This document shows positions 43,959-64,000 of a stretch of 64,000 nucleotides of DNA, in pieces. The stretch is from Spongiactinospora rosea. GTDB taxonomy: Bacteria > Actinomycetota > Actinomycetes > Streptosporangiales > Streptosporangiaceae. Position 1 is the first letter of the stretch, and each line of letters opens with the position of its first letter. The notes beneath the pieces are model-generated. The model had not been told where the DNA came from. It did not search any database and was given only the letters and a program-made list of their open reading frames with translations. Location of the stretch: positions 310,001 to 374,000 of the forward strand of contig NZ_QMEY01000002.1 in the NCBI RefSeq assembly GCF_003315795.1, written 5' to 3'. The position numbers were made by a program, and so were the translations under genes.

Positions 43959-46889
43959 GTGCTGCCCAGGGACCGGCAACACGTCTTAACCGCACTAGCA
44001 GAGCTGCTCGGGGAGTGCATCAATGGGGGACAGGGCCGCATCGCCGTGATCACGGGACCGGCGGCCTGTGGAAAGACTGCGCTGACGGACGCTCTCATGG
44101 AGCACGCCGCGGCGCTCGATGTCACTTGCCTGAGCGCGGTCTGCTCATTGTCAGAGAAGTCCCTGCCGCTCAGCGTGGCAGGACAGATTTACCACAACCT
44201 GACTCTGGTCAACACCGATTCGGTCGAGTCGGCCCGGATTCAGGATGAGATGGCGGCGGCGGCCCAGATGGCCGCCACCGCCCAGATGCTGGAGCAGCCG
44301 CCGTCGGCCGACGGGTGGCTGCGCATCGCGCACGGCTTCTGGCTGCCGCTGCTGCGGGTCGCCCAGCGGCGACCGCTACTGATCATCGTCGACAACCTCG
44401 ACCACGCCGACGCGCCGTCCATCCAGCTCCTTTTCTACCTGGTACGACGGTTGCGGACGGCCGGAATCATGGTGGTCTTCACCGCGACCGAGCAGCCGGG
44501 CGTCAACTCGCTGCTCGACATCGACCTGCCGTGGCACTCCTACGCACGGCGGTTCACACTGGGCCCGCTCTCTCCGGAGACGGTCGCCGACATGGTGGTC
44601 CAAGCCCTCGGGGAAAGGGCCGGCGACCACCTCGGCGTACGCTGTCACGAACTGAGCGGGGGCAGCTTCATCCTGGTCAACGCCCTGATCGCGGACTGCC
44701 GGGCGGCGCTCGCGATCGGCGTCGAGCCGACGGAACCGGTGGTCGGGGACAACTTCTCGCGCGCGGTGGTGGCGCTGCTGCACCGCAACGACCCCTCCGT
44801 GCGCAAGGTCGCGCGGGCCATCGCGATCCTCGCCGGCAACGCCACCGCCGAGCGGATCGCCACGCTGCTCGACATGGACGCCAACCTGGTCGATCGGGCC
44901 GTGGAGGCGCTGGTGACGACCGGCCTGGCGGACGCCGCGCCGGGCGGCCCCAGTTTCCGCCACGAGGTGGCCAGGGTCGCGGTGCTCAACGAGCTGTACC
45001 CGCAGGAGCGCAACGACCTGCACGTACGCGCCGCGCACCTGCTCTACGGGGAGGGCGTCGCCGCCACGGCCATCGCCCCCCACCTCGTGGAGGCCGGCTA
45101 CGCCCGGCCGGGGTGGGCGGCGGACGCGCTACGCGAGGCGGGCGAGCAGGCCATGCTGAGCGACCAGCTCGAACTGGCCGTGCAGTGCCTGCGGCTGGCC
45201 GCCCAGAACTCTGATGACACGCTGCTCACCGAACAGCTGGCCAGAGCCGAGTGGCTGCTCAACCCGTCGACCGCCGCCCGGCTGGTCAGCTCGCTCGCCA
45301 CCGCGGCCCAGGAGGACAACGCCGAGCCGCGCAACATGCACAAGCTGGTCCGGTACCTGCTGTGGCACGGCAACGTGGACGAAGCCGCGGACGCGCTCAA
45401 GCGGCTGACCGCCTCCGCCGAGGAACTGGACGAGGACGACGCGGCCGAACTGGAGATCACCCAGCAGTGGCTGCGGTCGTCGTACCCGGCGATGCTCACG
45501 CACGTACGGCTGGCCTCCGTGCCGGTGGCCGGCACCGCACCGGCTTCGGCCAGCCTGCACATGCAGGCGGCCACCGCCCTGACCACGGTGCTCAAGGAGG
45601 GCCCGAAGGAGGAGGTGCTGCGCCGCGCCGAGGAGGTCCTGCGCTCCTCGCACCTGGACGGCACCGACGTGGACACGGTGGAGTCCGCCCTGTTCACGCT
45701 CATCTACGCCGACCGCACCGACCTGGCCATGCCGTGGGCCGACCACCTGTACGAGATGGCCACCCGGCGCCGCTCCCCCACCTGGCGGGCGCTGATCACC
45801 GCCTTCCAGGCCGAGATCGCGCTGCGCCAGGGCGACCTGGCCAAGGCGGAGGAGTACGCCGACAAGGCGCTGCGCATCCTGCCGCCGCGCGCGTGGGGGG
45901 TGTGGATCGGTGTGCTGGTCACGCCGTTGCTGCACGCCACGACCGAGATGGGCAAGCACGAGGTGACCATGCGGCACCTGCGCCAGCGGGTGCCCGAGGC
46001 CATCTTCCAGACCCGGTACGGCCTGCACTACCTGTACGCCCGCGCCCGCTACTACCTGGCCACCAACCACGTCCACGTCGCCCTGCGGGACTTCCTGCTG
46101 TGCGGGCGGCTGATGCGGGAATGGGGCCTGGACACCCCGGCGCTGGTGCCGTGGCGGTCGGGAGCCGCGGAGGCGTACCTCAAGATCGGCGAGCCGGAGC
46201 GGGCGCGCAAGCTGATCCAGGAGCAGGTGGGACTGCCCGGCGGGGAGTCGCCGCGGGTGCGCGGCAACACGCTGCGCGTGATGGCCGCGACCAGCGAACC
46301 CGCCGACCGGCCCGAACTGCTGTCGGAGGCCGTCAAGCTGCTCCAGGACTCCGGCGACCGGCTGGAACTCGCCTACGCCCTGACCGACCTGACGCACGCC
46401 TTCGACCGGCTCGGCGACGCGGCCAGGGCCCGGCTGACCGGGAACATGGCCGACAGCGTCGCCAGCGGCTGCCACGCCGAACGGCTGCGCCGGTCGATCC
46501 CGTTCGGCACGGACCCGGACGCGCCGGCCACGGACGAGATCGGCAGGAGCGCCCGCGCGCTCAGCGACGCCGAGCAGCGGGTCGCCTCCCTGGCCGCGGC
46601 CGGGCACACCAACCGGGAGATCGCCGGGAAGCTGTTCATCACGGTCAGCACGGTCGAGCAGCATCTGACCCGGATCTACCGCAAGCTCGGCGTCAACGGG
46701 CGCAGTGACCTTCCCATGCTGTTCCAGCCGGGAGGGCCGCCGCCGGTGGGCATCAAGACGCGGCCGCTCCCGGCGCGGAGGTCAGCGGTCGAGAACAGCG
46801 CGCAGGGCGCCGGTCAGTTCGGTGGTCCCGCTCGCGTCGCGCGAGCGCCAGGCAACGTAGAAGTCCGGTCTGACCAGCGTCGCGCCTGA
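43959..46889 (+). CDS. LAL-type LuxR-family regulator
   Basis: 976-aa large ATP-binding LuxR regulator, common in type I PKS clusters. P-loop GPAACGKT (residues about 33-40), Walker B-like LLIIVDNLDHAD, a TPR-rich middle, C-terminal HTH LSDAEQRVASLAAAGHTNREIAGKLFITVSTVEQHLTRIYRKLGV. GTG 43959 chosen for AGGGG at 6 bp and because the P-loop then sits near the N-terminus; the frame is open to 43761 but upstream sequence looks non-coding. TTA at 43986-43988 suggests bldA control. The last 108 bp overlap the convergent FAD monooxygenase. Confidence 0.92.
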   Translation: MLPRDRQHVLTALAELLGECINGGQGRIAVITGPAACGKTALTDALMEHAAALDVTCLSAVCSLSEKSLPLSVAGQIYHNLTLVNTDSVESARIQDEMAAAAQMAATAQMLEQPPSADGWLRIAHGFWLPLLRVAQRRPLLIIVDNLDHADAPSIQLLFYLVRRLRTAGIMVVFTATEQPGVNSLLDIDLPWHSYARRFTLGPLSPETVADMVVQALGERAGDHLGVRCHELSGGSFILVNALIADCRAALAIGVEPTEPVVGDNFSRAVVALLHRNDPSVRKVARAIAILAGNATAERIATLLDMDANLVDRAVEALVTTGLADAAPGGPSFRHEVARVAVLNELYPQERNDLHVRAAHLLYGEGVAATAIAPHLVEAGYARPGWAADALREAGEQAMLSDQLELAVQCLRLAAQNSDDTLLTEQLARAEWLLNPSTAARLVSSLATAAQEDNAEPRNMHKLVRYLLWHGNVDEAADALKRLTASAEELDEDDAAELEITQQWLRSSYPAMLTHVRLASVPVAGTAPASASLHMQAATALTTVLKEGPKEEVLRRAEEVLRSSHLDGTDVDTVESALFTLIYADRTDLAMPWADHLYEMATRRRSPTWRALITAFQAEIALRQGDLAKAEEYADKALRILPPRAWGVWIGVLVTPLLHATTEMGKHEVTMRHLRQRVPEAIFQTRYGLHYLYARARYYLATNHVHVALRDFLLCGRLMREWGLDTPALVPWRSGAAEAYLKIGEPERARKLIQEQVGLPGGESPRVRGNTLRVMAATSEPADRPELLSEAVKLLQDSGDRLELAYALTDLTHAFDRLGDAARARLTGNMADSVASGCHAERLRRSIPFGTDPDAPATDEIGRSARALSDAEQRVASLAAAGHTNREIAGKLFITVSTVEQHLTRIYRKLGVNGRSDLPMLFQPGGPPPVGIKTRPLPARRSAVENSAQGAGQFGGPARVARAPGNVEVRSDQRRA

Positions 46890-48380
46890 CTCGGTGACGC
46901 CGTAGGTCGTCGCCCACGTGTTCGCCGGATCGGTCAGGCCACCGTCGCCGCCGATCCGGTGGACCGCCAGCTCGATGCCCAGCTCGGCCGCGGCCTGCGC
47001 CGCGGCGGCGGCCCACGGCTCCCCCTCCGCGCCGGTGAGCAGCACGAACGACCTGCCCAGCAGCTCGATGGAGGAGATGTCGGCGCCGTCCTTGACGAGC
47101 GGGACGTGCGGGGCGCGTGAGCCGGGACGACCCGTGGGCCGCTCCGGGTTCTCCATGGGCGCGCCGTCGTCATCGGCCTCGCGGACGATGGCGTCGCTGA
47201 TGTGGCGGTAGCCGAAGTACAGCTGGGAGACCGGGTCGGGGTCGGCCTGCATGGCGTCCTCGCCCAGCTCCTGGCCCTCGGCGCGGAGGAACGCGGCCAG
47301 GCCGTGCGCCGCGATGGTCTCGGCGTAGGGGTAGCGCTCGGGCTCGTAGCTGTCCAGCAGCCCCGGCCCGGCCTGGCCGTTGACCACCATGGCGAGCTTC
47401 CACGCCAGGTAGAAGCCGTCCATGACGGCGGTGTTGCCGCCGAAGCCGCCGTTCGGCGGCACGATGCGCACGGCGTCGCCGACCAGGAACACCCGGCCGT
47501 CCCTGATCCGGTCGGCGATCCAGTGCCGGATCTCGACCGGCTCCTCGCCCCTGCGGGTCAGCTTCACCGGCAGGTCGGGGACGCCGACGGCGATCCTGAT
47601 CAGCTCCAGCCAGCGCTCCTCGGTCAGGTCCTCGGCCTGGGTCCGCTCGTCCAGCCGGACGCCGAACAGGTACCGGTTGAGCTGCTCCGGGTTGCCCAGG
47701 TCGCCGTACCCGCCGGGCAGCTCCGGGTTCTGCAGGTGCATCAGCACATGCCCGGACGCGGGCAGGTCGGCGGGCACGTCGGCCTCGAAGTGGACGTCCA
47801 TCAGCCGGTGCAGCAGGCCACGGCCGTGGCCGCCGATGCCGAGCCGCCCGCGGATGCCGCCGCGGTGGCCGTCCGCCGCGACCAGGTAGTCCGCGCGTAC
47901 CGTGCTCCGCTCCCCGGTGGGGATGTCACGGAGGACCACGGTGACGCCCTCGTCGTCCTGCTCGAAGGAGACCACCTCGGTGCTGAACCGGATCGTCGCG
48001 CCCAGCTCACGGGCCCGGTCGGCGAGGATCGGCTCGGACCTGTCCTGGCCCGCGCCGCCCCACGCCGCGGTGGTGAGCGCGCTCAGGTCCGGCCACAGGG
48101 CCTCGTCGATCGTGTGGAAGATCGGGCCCGCCATGGAGACGCCGATCATGATGCGCACGTCCTGGAGCACCGACGCCTCAAGGTAGCGCCGCTCCAGCCC
48201 GGCGAGCCGCAGCGCCTCCATGACGTGCGGGTACTGGCCGTACGCCTTCGGGTGCTGGGAAGTGGTCGGGTGCCGCTCCACCACCAAGGCCGGCACGCCG
48301 TGCAGCCCCAGGAACGTCGCCGTCGACAAGCCGGACAGACCGGCCCCGACGATGAGCACGGGAACGCGTTGATCTGACAT
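46782..48380 (-). CDS. FAD-dependent aromatic monooxygenase (RdmE/PgaE type)
   Basis: 532-aa class A flavin hydroxylase. FAD site VGAGLSGLSTATFLGLHG; AADGHRGGIRGRLGI; GDAVRIVPPNGGFGGNT, where the usual His of GDAxH is Arg; thioredoxin-like tail. ATG 48380 with GGGGAG. Relatives hydroxylate aromatic or enone rings, so its place next to a modular PKS is notable: either it serves the aromatic product of the left cluster or the two clusters share a pathway. Similar to the enzyme at 11276-12892 in layout but clearly diverged. Confidence 0.92.
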   Translation of the reverse strand: MSDQRVPVLIVGAGLSGLSTATFLGLHGVPALVVERHPTTSQHPKAYGQYPHVMEALRLAGLERRYLEASVLQDVRIMIGVSMAGPIFHTIDEALWPDLSALTTAAWGGAGQDRSEPILADRARELGATIRFSTEVVSFEQDDEGVTVVLRDIPTGERSTVRADYLVAADGHRGGIRGRLGIGGHGRGLLHRLMDVHFEADVPADLPASGHVLMHLQNPELPGGYGDLGNPEQLNRYLFGVRLDERTQAEDLTEERWLELIRIAVGVPDLPVKLTRRGEEPVEIRHWIADRIRDGRVFLVGDAVRIVPPNGGFGGNTAVMDGFYLAWKLAMVVNGQAGPGLLDSYEPERYPYAETIAAHGLAAFLRAEGQELGEDAMQADPDPVSQLYFGYRHISDAIVREADDDGAPMENPERPTGRPGSRAPHVPLVKDGADISSIELLGRSFVLLTGAEGEPWAAAAAQAAAELGIELAVHRIGGDGGLTDPANTWATTYGVTESGATLVRPDFYVAWRSRDASGTTELTGALRAVLDR

Positions 48381-48427
48381 AAACGGTCTCCCCTACAACA
48401 TTTCATGTGCCTGGCTTACCTTTGCAC

Positions 48428-48472
48428 GGGCTTCGCGCGGCGAAGCCCCCTAAAACGCCCCTGAAAGGCCCC

Positions 48473-48476
<4 letters not shown>
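48428..48476 (-). promoter_or_regulatory. Hairpin and triple repeat between PKS and monooxygenase
   Basis: A 9-bp hairpin (48428-48436 with 48440-48448) lies just downstream of the PKS stop. Overlapping it, the minus strand has TTAGGGGGC, TCAGGGGC, TAGGGGGC at about 11-12 bp steps (starts at 48476, 48464, 48452). The spacing is like that of SARP or LuxR operators. It could be a promoter/operator for the monooxygenase, or chance in a G-rich run. Confidence 0.4.
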
Positions 48477-58820
<10,344 letters not shown>

Positions 58821-58840
<20 letters not shown>

Positions 58841-61800
58841 TCGCCTCTCCCAACAGCGTCGTGAGCCAGTTTTCGATGACCGTGACGGTCTCGTGGGCTT
58901 GGTCTTCGATGATCGAGAAGTGGTCGCAGGGCAGTTCGACGGTGGTGTGGGCGTCGTCCCAGCTCGCCCGCCAGGTGTCGTCCTGGGCGCCGCCGGGGGC
59001 GATCCACGCTTCGGGCCGTACGAACAGCGTGGGCACGCCGATCGGGCGCACCTCGCAGGTCTCCAGCAGGCCGGAGTACCAGCCCATCCCGGCCAGCCGG
59101 GCGCTGTTGAACGGGCCGAACATCTCCTCCCGGTCCAGCAGCCCCTGGAGCAGGGACGCCCACAGCGCGCCCATGGCCGAACTGTCCGGCGAGTACGTGT
59201 CCAGCAGCACGAGCCCGGCCGGGGCGTGGCCGCGTTCCTCCAGCAGGCGGGCGGTGGCGTGGGCGAAGATGCCGCCGGCGGAGTAGCCGACCAGCACGGC
59301 GGGCTCGCCCTCGGAGTACTCCACGACCGCTTCGGCGTAGCTCGCCAGCAGGACATCGGCCGAGGCGGGCAGCTTCTCCTCGGTGGCGAAGCCGGGCATC
59401 GGCAGCGAGTACACGTCGCGGACGCCGCGCAGCCCCGCGGCCATCCGGGCGAACTGGTGGCTGCTGCCCGCGGCGATGTGCGAGCCCACGGTGAACAGCC
59501 GGGGCCGCGCCGGGCCTTCGGCGAGCCGTACGGTGGGCGGCAGTTCGCCCGGCGTACCGAACGTCGGGCGCAGCGCCCCGGCGGCCCGCAGGAACGCCAG
59601 GCCCTCCGCGCCCTTGCCCGCGCCCACGGCGGCGCGGAACAGGGCGCTCACCGTGTCGGGTCCGTCGGTGGGCGCGTCCGTGGTCTGCGCGGCCAGCCGG
59701 GCGTGCAGTTGCCCGGCGACCTGGCGAGCGGTTGGGTGGTCGAAGATCAGCATGGTGGGCAGGCGCATGCCGATGGCGGTGCCGAGCCGGTTGCGCAGCT
59801 CCACCGCGCCGAGGGAGTCGAAGCCCAGCTCCAGGAAGTTGCGGTCCACGTCGATGACGTCGGCGGAGCGGTGGCCGAGCACGGTGGCGACGTGAGCGCG
59901 CACGAGGTCGAGTACGGCGGCGTCGCGGTCGGCCTCGGGGATGCGGGCCAGGGTCTCGGCGGAGAGCTGCTGCCCTCCGGCGGCGCTTCTGCGGGCGGCG
60001 GGGACGAGGCCGCGCAGCAGGTGGGGCAGGGTGTCGGCGCGGGCACGCAGCGCCGTCAGGTCATACCGGACCGGCACCAACGCGGGCACGCCGGCCCCTA
60101 GCGCGGTGTCGAGCAAGGTCAGGGCCTCTTCTGCCTCGAAGGGGACCATGCCCCAGCGGCGGATCCGCTGGACTTCGGTTTCGCCGAGCTGACTACCGAG
60201 ACCGTGGTCGCCGCCCCACAGGCCCCAGGCCAGGGACACCGCAGGACGTCCTTGGGCGCGCGCTTGCTGGGCCAGGCCGTCCAGGAAGGCGTTCCCGGCC
60301 GCGTAGTTCGCCTGACCGGGGTTGTCCACAAGGGAAGCGATCGAGGAGAACAACACCAGCGTCGTTTCCCTGGGCAGCAGGTCGTTCAGGTGCCAGGCGG
60401 CGTCCACCTTCGGCCGCAGCACCTGTTCCACCTGTTCGGGGGTCAACTCGGCCAGGACGGCGTTGGAGCCGATCCCCGCCGCGTGCACCACCGTCCCGAA
60501 CGTGCGGCCCGCCAAAAGCTCGGCTACCGCTTGGCGGTCGGTCACATCGCACGCCACGACTTCCGCGCCCAGCTCATCACGCAATTCCGCCGCGCCGGGG
60601 GCGTCCAGGCCACGACGGCTGACCAGCACCACGTCCCGTATCCCGTGGGTGGTGACCAGGTGCCGGGCGACCAGCGCACCCAAACCGCCCGTGCCGCCGG
60701 TGATCAGCACCGGGCCCCGCAGCTCGGCGGATTCGGTGGTCTCCGCCCGGGTCAGGCGCGGGATCAGCACCCGACCGTCACGGACGGCGAGCTGTGGCTC
60801 GTCGCCCGCGAGCAGTACGGGCCCGTCGGTGTCCACCAGCACGAACCGGCCCGGGTACTCCGCCTGCGCCGATCGCACCAGCCCCCACACCGCCGCCCCC
60901 GCCAGATCGGTCACGGCTTCGGTGTCAGCAACCGCCACCGCGCCACGGGTCACGATCAGCAGCCGCGATTCGGCGGACCGCTCTTCGCTCACCCACTCCT
61001 GAAGCGTGGAGAGCACTTCCTGAACGGCTGCCCGTACCCCCTCGGGCCCGTCACCGGCCGGACACTGCAACACCTCCGCCTCCGGCTCCTCCGAAGCCGG
61101 ACCCGCGCCGACCCAGTCGATCCGGTACAGCGACTGCCCGCCACCGGCCTGGGCCGCGCCGAGTTGCCGTGCGGAGACCGCCCGCATGGTCAGCGAGTCG
61201 ATCGTGGCCACCGGCTCGCCGGTCGTGTCCACGAGGTCGATGGACAGCACGTCCGGCGCGTCCGGCGCGGCCACGATCCTCGCCCGGACGCTCGACGCCC
61301 CCGCCGCGTGCAGCGTCACCCCGTTCCACACGAACGGGATCAGCGGCCCGTCCTCCTGCCGCTCGCCGCCGTCCAGCAGCGCGGCGGCGTGCAGCACCGC
61401 GTCCAGCAACGCGGGGTGCAGCCCGCCCGCCACGGGCGTGCCCTCGGGCAGGGCGACCTCGGCGAACACGCCCTCCGGAGCGCGCCACGCGGCCCGTACG
61501 CCCTGGAAGACCGGCCCGTAGCCGTAGCCTCGGTCGGCCAGGTCGTCGTAGAAGCCGGTCAGGTCGATCGGTTCGGCGTCCGGGGGCGGCCAGGCCGGCC
61601 AGCGGGCCCCGGTACCGCCGCCAGGTGCGAGAACGCCGGAGGCGTGCAGAGTGTCACCCGGGCCGCGTACGGTCAGCGAGCGACGTCCGGCCTCGTCGGC
61701 CGCCTCCACGATCACCTGGACGGCGACCCCGCCGTCCGCCGGGATCGCCAGCGGCGCGTGCAGCGCCAGTTCCTCCACGACGCCGCAACCCACCTCGTCC

Positions 61801-64000
61801 CCGGCGCGGACGGCCAGCTCCACGAACCCCGTGCCGGGCAAAATCACCTGGTCGAGCAGGGCGTGGTCGGCCAGCCAGGGCTGCGTCCCGACCGAAAGCC
61901 GCCCGGTCAGCACCACCGAACTCGGCAGCGTGAGCACCGCGCCGAGCAGCGGGTGATCGGCGGCGGTGAGCCCGGCGGCGGACATGTCACCGGCCTCGGC
62001 GGTGGGTTCCAGCCAGTAGCGTTCGCGCTGGAACGCGTACGTCGGCAGCTCCACCCGGCGGCCCGGCCCGGTCGCCGCCGCCCAGTCCACGGGCAGCCCG
62101 CCCGCCCACGCCTCGCCCAGCGAGGCGAGGAACCGCCGCGGCCCGCCCTCGTCCCTGCGCAGCGTGCCGACCACCAGGGCGTCCACCCCGGCCGCCTCGG
62201 CGGTCTCGGTGATGCCGACGGTGAGCACCGGGTGCGGGCTGGACTCCACGAACGCCCGCATGCCGCGTTCCAGCAGCGTCTCGATGACGGGCGCGAAGCG
62301 GACCGTCTCCCGCAGGTTGGTGTACCAGTACTCGGCGTCGAGCCGGGCCGTGTCCAGCGGGCCGCCGGTCACGGTGGAGTAGAACGGGATGTCGGCGGTA
62401 CGCGGCTCGACCTGCGCCAGGTCCTGGAGGAGCCGGTCGCGCAGGGTCTCGACGTGCGCGGAGTGGGAGGCGTAGTCCACCGGGAGGCGCTTGTGCCGTA
62501 TGTCGCGTTCGGCGAGTACGGCGGCCAGCTTTTCCAGCTCCAGCCCGTCGCCGGACACCACGACCGAGGCCGCGCCGTTCACCGCCGCCACCGACAGGCC
62601 GGGCAGGCCGGTCGTGCGCAGCAGCCCGGCCACGTCCGCCTCACCCAGCGCCACCGACATCATGCCGCCGCCCAGCCCGGCCAGCGTCTCGCCGATCAGC
62701 TTGCTGCGCAGCGCCACCACCCGGGCCCCGTCGCGCAGGCTCAACGCCCCGGCGACGCAGGCCGCGGCGATCTCGCCCTGCGAGTGCCCCACGACGGCGG
62801 CGGGACGTACTCCGTGGGCCCGCCAGTGCTCGGCCAGCGACACCATCACGGCCCACAGCACGGGCTGGACCACGTCCACCCGTTCCAGCATCGGCGCGCT
62901 GCGCAGGACGTCCGGCAGCCGCCAGTCCACCCACTCAGCGAGTGCGTCCGCACACGCCTCCATGGCCTCGGCGAACGCGGGCGAGGATTCCAGCAGCTCC
63001 AGGCACATGCCCACCCACTGCGAACCCTGGCCCGGGAAGACGAACACCGGCTTGGGCTGCGCGGGCGGCGCGAGGCCGACGTCGCCGTGGCCGTCCGCGA
63101 GGGCGGACAGCCCGTCCAGCAGCTCGGCCCGGTCGAGCCCCGCCACGACCGCGCGGTGTTCGAGGCGGGCCCGGGTCGTCGCCAGCGAGTAGGCGACGTC
63201 GGTGAGGTCGAGGCCGGGGTGAGCGCGCAGGTGGGCGGCGAGGCGTCCGGCCTGGGCGCGTACCGCGGCCTCGGTCCGGGCCGACAGGGCGAGCGGCACG
63301 ATCGGCGCGGGGGCGGGCCGCGACGGCTCGGGCGGCTCCTCGCGCGGGGCCTCCTCCAGGATGATGTGCGCGTTGGTGCCGCTGGCCCCGAACGACGAGA
63401 TCCCGGCCCGTCGCGGATGCCCGTTCGGCTGCCAGGGGCGTTCCTCGGTGAGCAGTTCGACCGCGCCCGCCGACCAGTCCACATGCGGGGTCGGCGCGTC
63501 CACGTGGAGGGTGCGGGGCAGCATGCCGTTCCGCATCGCCATGACCATCTTGATCACACCGGCGACGCCGCCCGCCGCCTGCGCGTGCCCGATGTTGGAC
63601 TTGATCGAGCCGATGGCGAGCGGCCGATCCCGGTTCTGCCCGTACGTGGCCAGCAGCGCCTGCGCCTCGATCGGGTCGCCCAGCTTGGTGCCGGTGCCGT
63701 GCGCCTCCACGGCGTCCACCTGGTCGGCGGGCACCCGGGCGTTGGCCAGCGCCTGGCGGATCACGCGCTCCTGGGCAGGCCCGTTGGGGGCCATCATGCC
63801 GTTGGACGCGCCGTCCTGGTTGACGGCGCTGCCCTTGATCACGGCGAGTACGCGGTGCCCGTTCGCGCGGGCGTCGGACAGGCGTTCCAGCGCGACCAGC
63901 CCGACGCCCTCCGACCAGCCGGCCCCGTCGGCCGCCGCCGCGAACGCCTTGCACCGGCCGTCCGCCGCCAGCGCCCGCTGCCTGCTGAACTCGATGAACA
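58821..64000 (-). CDS. Modular type I PKS, terminal module KS-AT-DH-KR-ACP-TE (5' end missing)
   Basis: About 1725 residues visible; the frame runs off the right edge inside a KS, so its Cys is not seen. Order by position: KS C-terminal half (to about 63350; [14 protein letters not shown]), AT (about 63050-62050; GHSQGE, YASH: methylmalonyl), DH (about 61950-61150; active site [10 protein letters not shown] has Asp for the usual Gly), KR (about 60750-60150; [13 protein letters not shown]; no LDD), ACP (about 59850; GFDSLG), TE (about 59560-58850; GYSAGG, DHF). TE means chain release or cyclisation here. Upstream modules may lie beyond the window. It precedes the loading-module gene, so gene order is not colinear with chain growth. 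Confidence 0.95.

Overview
The window is GC-rich DNA with actinomycete codon use: GTG starts, many 4-bp ATGA stop/start overlaps, and rare TTA codons confined to the two regulators. XRE/DUF397/GHKL small-gene sets and a SARP also point to a filamentous actinomycete. I cannot fix the genus. No rRNA, tRNA, CRISPR array, transposase or integrase was seen.

Left part (about 1-30 kb): a type II (aromatic) polyketide cluster. A malonyl-CoA carboxylase set (AccA/D fusion, AccB, AccC) follows the 3' part of a glucose-1-phosphate thymidylyltransferase. A minus-strand operon holds the ACP, an asparagine-synthetase-like amidotransferase, a discrete acyltransferase and a DUF1772 protein. Tailoring genes follow: P450, two luciferase-like oxidoreductases, an FAD monooxygenase, two glycosyltransferases, an SDR and two O-methyltransferases. 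One dense operon (about 17.1-27.6 kb) then carries a TcmI-like cyclase, a TcmJ-like cupin, KS-alpha, the chain-length factor, an aromatase, a second DUF1772 protein, two ketoreductases, two small ABM monooxygenase-like proteins, a SchA/CurD protein, a beta-hydroxyacid dehydrogenase-like protein and dTDP-glucose 4,6-dehydratase. The set fits a glycosylated, O-methylated, heavily oxidised and possibly amidated multi-ring aromatic polyketide. A SARP with two TTA codons ends this part.

Middle part (about 30-37 kb): a patchwork island. A 345-bp direct repeat with 3 mismatches copies the SARP 3' end and brackets about 3.75 kb. That segment carries an FxLD-type peptide methyltransferase, the C-terminal remnant of a LanB-like dehydratase fused to a truncated XRE gene, and a DUF6879-like pair. 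Beyond it lie DUF397, XRE, GHKL ATPase, a broken second XRE gene and a MazG-like gene. An erm-type 23S rRNA methyltransferase follows, apparently with a leader peptide and attenuator.

Right part (about 38-64 kb): a modular type I PKS cluster. A four-gene overlapping operon (AMP-ligase, PLP decarboxylase, B12-domain/carboxyltransferase fusion, AccE) lies opposite a discrete ACP. This looks like a route to a carrier-bound amino-acid-derived starter plus methylmalonyl-CoA supply. A LAL-type LuxR regulator and an FAD monooxygenase come next. Then come a PKS protein that begins with a loading ACP followed by two KS-AT-DH-KR-ACP modules, and a second PKS (cut by the window edge) ending KS-AT(methylmalonyl)-DH-KR-ACP-TE. 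Whether the two PKS parts make one hybrid product or are two adjacent clusters joined at the island cannot be settled from sequence alone.
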